Shown here: positions 60,266 through 64,000 of the stretch, in pieces
Position numbering within the stretch: position 1 is the stretch's first letter
Layout: every line of letters begins with the position of its first letter
Assembly: GCA_002412775.1 (NCBI GenBank)
Contig: DHVT01000015.1
Coordinates: 237,906 to 301,905 of the forward strand
DNA: 64,000 nucleotides
Source: Firmicutes bacterium UBA5201
GTDB lineage: Bacteria > Bacillota > Clostridia > Peptostreptococcales > Acidaminobacteraceae
Direction: 5' to 3'
Translations under genes and position numbers: made by a program
The notes under the pieces: model-generated
Told to the model about the DNA's origin: nothing
Databases searched by the model: none
What the model saw: the letters and a program-made list of their open reading frames with translations, nothing else

Positions 60266-62140
60266 TTACAATGGAGATAGAGGTCTTCGTTTACCATTGA
60301 ACCTCATACTGAGTTCGCCTTTTCCCTCTGTATAATCGGCAAGTTCTGTAGCAAAGAGATTGCTTGTTCTGGCCGGTACTTCTCCAACAAGATAACTGAA
60401 CTCTCCCTCAATCTCTGGAGTACTGACACTTCCATCCATCTTGATCATATCTGAGATGACTCTTCCAACAGCATAAATTGGAGCACTCACTTCATAGTCG
60501 AGAATAGGTTCGAGTAAAATGGTCTCAGCTGATTTTAATGCATTTAGAACAACCAACTGGGCCGTCTTTCTGTAATCCGAAGGTGTGCTGTCCACACTGT
60601 TGAACTCCGAGTAGACAAAACTTACTTCAAGATCTGTAACGACATTTCCCTGAGGGCCAGATTTCAGTCCGAATAAGACACCTTCTTCGACAGCATTTTG
60701 AAATGGTTTTTTAAGGTCGCCAAAAGATACATTTGTGATGTATCTGACGCCACTGCCGATAGGTAACGGCTTTATTTTTAGTCCAACTGTAGCAGGTAAG
60801 AAGTGGTCTTTGTACATACGCAGTAGGGCCTCTGATTCTTTGCTTGGTGTCTCAAGATAGATGATATCCGGCTTTTTGATGACCGTATCAATGTCAAAGC
60901 GATATTTTAGCGTCGCTTCCAGTATCTCCTTTTGAACCAGGCCAAACAAAGTGACAACTATTTCCTCAGTATCGGGATGTATAGAAAATCCAAGGAAAGG
61001 ATCTTCATCCGTTAGTATGGTCAGCGCATTCAGGATTTCTTTTCGGATTGCCAAATCCGGTGCTTCAACGGTTGCTTTCAAAGTAGGTGTGGAAATACTG
61101 AACTCGTCTCTGATCAAAGTCGGTGAACCGATGATGTCTTCTATTTTGAGTTGGTCGCTGTAGATTATGGCGATATCGCCTTCACTGACGGCATCTACCG
61201 GAATAGGCTTCGCCCCTTTTAACAAAGACAGGTTCAAAATCTTTACATGGTGTTCAGTACCACTGATCGGATAGGTTTCCCTGAGTTTGAGTTCTCCACC
61301 GAATAGTCTTGTGAAGCAACGTCGGTGACCTTTTTCATCATGATCGACCTTATAGACACGTGCGTATAGATCGCTACAGTGTGACATTTCAAACCATGAT
61401 GAAATCGCATCGAGCAGAGGTTCCATTCCGATTCCGTGAAGTGCGACGCCATGGAGAAGCGGATATGCTTTGGCATTTCTTATTAGTTCAAGAAAGTGCT
61501 CATCAAAGTCTGTGCGTAGATTCTCTGGTTGTTCTTCAAGATATTTTTCCATGAATGCATCGGAATGCATGGAAAGTTTTTCGTAATTGTTTTGGGTCAA
61601 AGCCTCATCCGTGACAAAACTTTTTATAGTGACCTCGCGAGTTCCGGCATCTTCAAGGATATCAAGTGGAAAGAAATCCTTGGTCAGATATTTTTCTATA
61701 TCCGAATAGACTTTCGTTAAATTGACGCCCATTCGGTCTACTTTGTTGATGAAGAGGATGACTGGGATGTTCATTCGTTTTAGAGCATTAAACAGGACTT
61801 TTGTCTGTGGCTGCACGCCTTCGCGCGCCGAAATGGCAAGTACAACACCATCGAGCACCGAAAGTGAACGTTCTACTTCTGCGATGAAATCCATATGACC
61901 AGGGGTGTCCAGAAGATTGATGGTGGTACAGTTCCAGTCAAATGATACAGTTGATGTCTTGATTGTGATGCCTCGTTCTTTTTCAAGTTCCATTGCATCT
62001 GTTACAGTGTTGCCGGTATCCACACGACCAATACTTTTGATGATCCCTGCTTTGAATAAAAATTGCTCGGTGATTGTCGTTTTGCCTGCGTCTACGTGGG
62101 CAACTATGCCGACACTTAATTTTTTCTTATTATAATCCAT
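60266..62140 (-). CDS. Tet(M)-like ribosomal protection GTPase
   Basis: A 624-residue EF-G-like translational GTPase: G1 AHVDAGKTTITEQ, G2 region ELEKERGITIKT, G3 DTPGHMDF, G4 NKVDRMG. The short length, domain IV loop (SVDSTPSDYRK) and lack of EF-G features match the tetracycline ribosomal protection family, near Tet(M) but divergent. It would release tetracyclines from the ribosome; it could also protect against another ribosome-targeting drug. The C-terminus is shorter than in Tet(M). ATG 62140 has AAGGAG; expression appears attenuated by a leader. Confidence 0.85.
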   Translation of the reverse strand: MDYNKKKLSVGIVAHVDAGKTTITEQFLFKAGIIKSIGRVDTGNTVTDAMELEKERGITIKTSTVSFDWNCTTINLLDTPGHMDFIAEVERSLSVLDGVVLAISAREGVQPQTKVLFNALKRMNIPVILFINKVDRMGVNLTKVYSDIEKYLTKDFFPLDILEDAGTREVTIKSFVTDEALTQNNYEKLSMHSDAFMEKYLEEQPENLRTDFDEHFLELIRNAKAYPLLHGVALHGIGMEPLLDAISSWFEMSHCSDLYARVYKVDHDEKGHRRCFTRLFGGELKLRETYPISGTEHHVKILNLSLLKGAKPIPVDAVSEGDIAIIYSDQLKIEDIIGSPTLIRDEFSISTPTLKATVEAPDLAIRKEILNALTILTDEDPFLGFSIHPDTEEIVVTLFGLVQKEILEATLKYRFDIDTVIKKPDIIYLETPSKESEALLRMYKDHFLPATVGLKIKPLPIGSGVRYITNVSFGDLKKPFQNAVEEGVLFGLKSGPQGNVVTDLEVSFVYSEFNSVDSTPSDYRKTAQLVVLNALKSAETILLEPILDYEVSAPIYAVGRVISDMIKMDGSVSTPEIEGEFSYLVGEVPARTSNLFATELADYTEGKGELSMRFNGKRRPLSPL

Positions 62141-62169
62141 AAATGTAATTTTCTCCTTATTTTGAGCAC

Positions 62170-62198
62170 AAAAAAACCATGATCGTTTATGACCATGG
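62170..62198 (-). terminator. Leader attenuator terminator of the ribosomal protection gene
   Basis: On the minus strand CCATGGTC pairs with GATCATGG (one G-T pair) and is followed by seven T residues. It lies between the leader peptide and the gene start. A TTTTTGTGCTCAA direct repeat flanks it on both sides. Confidence 0.78.
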
Positions 62199-62234
62199 CT
62201 TGAGCACAAAAATAAGACCAATTACATCTTGGTT

Positions 62235-62309
62235 TTAAAGGCGGAGTCCGTGGGTCATAAACATATTGACTACTATAGAATTTGTTTTCGAAAGATTTCT
62301 ATTTAGCAT
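62235..62309 (-). CDS. Leader peptide of the ribosomal protection gene
   Basis: A 24-codon frame (MLNRNLSKTNSIVV then NMFMTHGLRL) lies behind a near-perfect AAAGGAGG, with the attenuator hairpin 37 bases downstream. The layout copies tet(M)-type attenuation, where slow leader translation under drug lets transcription continue. An overlapping ATG at 62315 is too close to the ribosome site. Confidence 0.65.
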   Translation of the reverse strand: MLNRNLSKTNSIVVNMFMTHGLRL

Positions 62310-62340
62310 GTTCATGACCTCCTTTTTTTATTATAAGACA

Positions 62341-62369
62341 ATTCTAAATCAATTTTCTTTATCTTGCAA
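62341..62369 (-). promoter_or_regulatory. Promoter of the leader and ribosomal protection gene
   Basis: On the minus strand TTGCAA (62369-62364), 17-base spacer, TAGAAT (62346-62341). Confidence 0.6.
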
Positions 62370-62485
62370 TAGGTAATATGAGTTTGTAATCAAAGTGAAA
62401 TAAAAATTTTTGTGAAAAAAAGGGGTATAAATGTCCATGGGGGATGTCAATCAAATCTATTTAACATTTATAGGATGGTGTGGTC

Positions 62486-63769
62486 ATGTATAAGAGCCCA
62501 TTGAATAAGATGTTTTTTATTTTGGCGATTTTTCTACTAGTGTTTACAACATCAACTCATGCAGCGGATCTAGCTTTGAAAGGCTTCATTGTTGAGGATA
62601 GATTTGTGGTTCCACTCAGAGCTATCTTTGAGGCCCTTGGAGCGGAAGTCGAGTGGAACAATGAAACGAGGACAGTGACAGCGACGAAAGGTGAGATTGG
62701 TGTTGAGTTGACCATTGATTCAAAGCGTGTATACATCAATGGAAAGACTATAGAGCTGGATGTTCCTGCGACTATAATCGATGGGAGGACTTATGTGCCC
62801 GCAAGATTTGTGAGTGAATCCCTCGGAGCTAGTGTGATCTGGAATCCAGAAAACAAAGTGGCAGTGATCAATCAAGAAGGAAAAATCATTATTGTGGCTG
62901 AAAGCAAGTATTATTCTGAGCGTAAAATCATTGTTGGAAATACTGCCGATAGTGGGATTGGTACTTTTCGACATGCTCTTCAGGAGGCGGAACGTGGCGA
63001 TATTATCACGTTTGACCCTTCAATGTTTCCAGTCGATGATCCTGGCACTATTTTTATAACAAAGGCTTTGCCATTTATAACTCAAGGTTATGTGACACTG
63101 GATGGCAGTGATGCGGGTGTGATCATCGATGGGTCTAGAATCCAAAGTGATGGTGAACCCATATCCGGACTCGTTATTCAGTCTGATGGCAATGTCATAA
63201 GAGGTTTGAAAATATTGAATTTTGAATCCGGAGCGGGAATATTCTTGGGAAGCGGTTCGGAGTACAACAAAATTGATGGTAATTCACTCAGTAGAAACAA
63301 CATTGGAATATTGATCAAGACTGAAGATGATCATGACACATCATTCAATACCATAACCGGCAATTTAATTGGAACAGATTCTACAGGGAAAATGAATTTG
63401 GGCAATAAAAGCAATGGCATACATATTAATTTTGGCAGTCATAATGTCATTGGACCGAATAATAAAATCGCTTACAATGGTGAGAATGGTATATTGATTT
63501 CAGAATCAGCTTCTATCTCAAATACGATTACACGAAATAGCATCTTTGACAATAATGGAAGTGGCATTCAAATGAACTCAATGCCTATGTCTCATAAAGT
63601 AGGCAATTCTTCTTTGACAGTTCCAATCATTTTGGATTTCAATTTATCTGAAGGAGTGGTCGAAGGCTATGCACTTGCAGACGGTATTGTTGAAATATTT
63701 TCTGAATCGAATAATGAAGGCGAAATTTATGAAGGTGAAACCAAAACTGACCAAAAGGGAGGCCACTGA
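62486..63769 (+). CDS. Secreted stalk-domain protein with parallel beta-helix, apparently truncated
   Basis: The product of 427 codons has a signal peptide (ending near THAA, residue 30). A copper-amine-oxidase-N stalk module follows (VEDRFVVPLRAIFEALGAEV; IDGRTYVPARFVSESLGASV), then right-handed beta-helix repeats (NVIRGLKILNFESGAGIFLG; NKIDGNSLSRNNIGILI). It probably binds or cleaves surface polysaccharide. The protein stops abruptly inside a beta-domain (EGETKTDQKGGH), where an IS1182-like end appears to begin. The start ATG 62486 has a weak GGATGG. Confidence 0.8.
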   Translation: MYKSPLNKMFFILAIFLLVFTTSTHAADLALKGFIVEDRFVVPLRAIFEALGAEVEWNNETRTVTATKGEIGVELTIDSKRVYINGKTIELDVPATIIDGRTYVPARFVSESLGASVIWNPENKVAVINQEGKIIIVAESKYYSERKIIVGNTADSGIGTFRHALQEAERGDIITFDPSMFPVDDPGTIFITKALPFITQGYVTLDGSDAGVIIDGSRIQSDGEPISGLVIQSDGNVIRGLKILNFESGAGIFLGSGSEYNKIDGNSLSRNNIGILIKTEDDHDTSFNTITGNLIGTDSTGKMNLGNKSNGIHINFGSHNVIGPNNKIAYNGENGILISESASISNTITRNSIFDNNGSGIQMNSMPMSHKVGNSSLTVPIILDFNLSEGVVEGYALADGIVEIFSESNNEGEIYEGETKTDQKGGH

Positions 63770-64000
63770 AAAAGTCATAGAAATATGGCTTTTTTTCTTT
63801 TTACAAAAAGGATTATTGAAAAGCATGTCGAATATTACTAATATAGAGATATTACGGGAGGATTCTGTATGCTTGATAATCAAATGAAAATATCAATTAG
63901 TTCAACAATGCACTTATATGACTTATTGGTAAGCGAAACACATCAGCTCCGTAGGCTAAAGGAATTATTGGACTATTCGTTTATCATTGAAGAAGTTAAA
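63760..64000 (+). mobile_element. Left part of an IS1182-like insertion sequence
   Basis: The sequence from about 63760 (GGCCACTGAAAAAGTC) resembles the start of an IS1182-family terminal repeat. It is followed by a terminator-like GTCATA / TATGGC hairpin with a T run and then the transposase gene. The right half is beyond the window, so the boundary is provisional. Confidence 0.5.
63869..64000 (+). CDS. IS1182-family transposase, 3' truncated by window edge
   Basis: Forty-four codons are visible from ATG 63869 behind GGGAGG. The N-terminus (TMHLYDLLVSETHQLRRLKE, then LLDYSFIIEEVK) matches the LYD...P.dHLLR.i...vDFSFI pattern of IS1182/DUF772 transposases. The catalytic DDE part lies outside the window. 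Confidence 0.75.
   Translation, partial: MLDNQMKISISSTMHLYDLLVSETHQLRRLKELLDYSFIIEEVK

Noticed and set aside
1..64000. CRISPR arrays, tRNA or rRNA genes, prophage structural genes
   Set aside because: I saw no regularly spaced repeats, no tRNA-like or rRNA-like sequence and no phage capsid, tail or integrase genes. A short tRNA could be missed without a covariance search.

Overview
The window is about 40% GC, densely coded on both strands, with strong AGGAGG-type ribosome binding sites and rho-independent terminators. Gene content points to an anaerobic low-GC Gram-positive (Bacillota, class Clostridia). The supporting features are a tryptophan T-box leader, a LexA/DinR-type box, a Fur-type 7-1-7 box, copper-amine-oxidase-N stalk proteins, a diiron flavoprotein (FprA), a bacteriohemerythrin-GGDEF protein, and a YolD/Y-family polymerase pair. 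A Fusibacter/Acidaminobacter-like organism is a guess from general flavour only. No rRNA, tRNA or CRISPR array was seen.

Layout. 0-8 kb: a truncated conserved Cys-rich protein, a DUF2975 membrane protein, a ThuA-like protein, a WG-repeat lipoprotein, a small HExxH protein, a TPR-EAL phosphodiesterase, a DUF1232-VTT fusion and a secreted stalk-domain protein. 8-13.6 kb: a single-chain triple RidA protein, a metallo-beta-lactamase-fold/FAD disulfide reductase operon behind three direct repeats, a Phd-Uma2 fusion and a SagB-type oxidoreductase. 13.7-17.8 kb: a two-gene operon of a TIR-TM-WD40 protein and a SLOG-four-TM protein, the best candidate for an undescribed signalling or immune system. 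17.9-23.3 kb: SOS-type polymerase and YolD partner, class I FBP aldolase, stalk protein, diguanylate cyclase and a flavin-binding protein.

23.4-35.2 kb: an acetyl-esterase divergent from a complete sialic acid operon. It runs ABC ATPase, binding lipoprotein, two permeases, a small membrane protein, NanE, NanA, NanK-type ROK kinase, RpiR regulator, YhcH anomerase, NagA, NagB. Together these import N-acetylneuraminate and convert it to fructose-6-phosphate. 35.4-42.2 kb: a chemoreceptor, an orphan trpB behind a T-box, two aldo/keto reductases and a TnpB-only IS605-type element with a LexA-like box at its promoter. 42.2-50 kb: an AhpD-like protein, an APH-fold kinase, a YehZYXW-type osmolyte ABC operon, and a P1B ATPase with CPG instead of CPC plus a separate HMA-domain protein, driven from a Crp/Fnr-like site.

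50-64 kb: methyltransferase, DUF2804, nitroreductase, O2-sensing GGDEF protein, CsbD, a GNAT protein and a GNAT relic, a nitrilase-family amidase, then resistance-like genes: arr (rifamycin ADP-ribosyltransferase), an MFS exporter with a MerR-Zn-methyltransferase regulator, and a Tet(M)-like ribosomal protection GTPase behind a leader-peptide attenuator. The Fur-box-controlled fprA lies among them. The window closes with a beta-helix protein apparently cut by an IS1182-like element whose transposase runs off the right edge.
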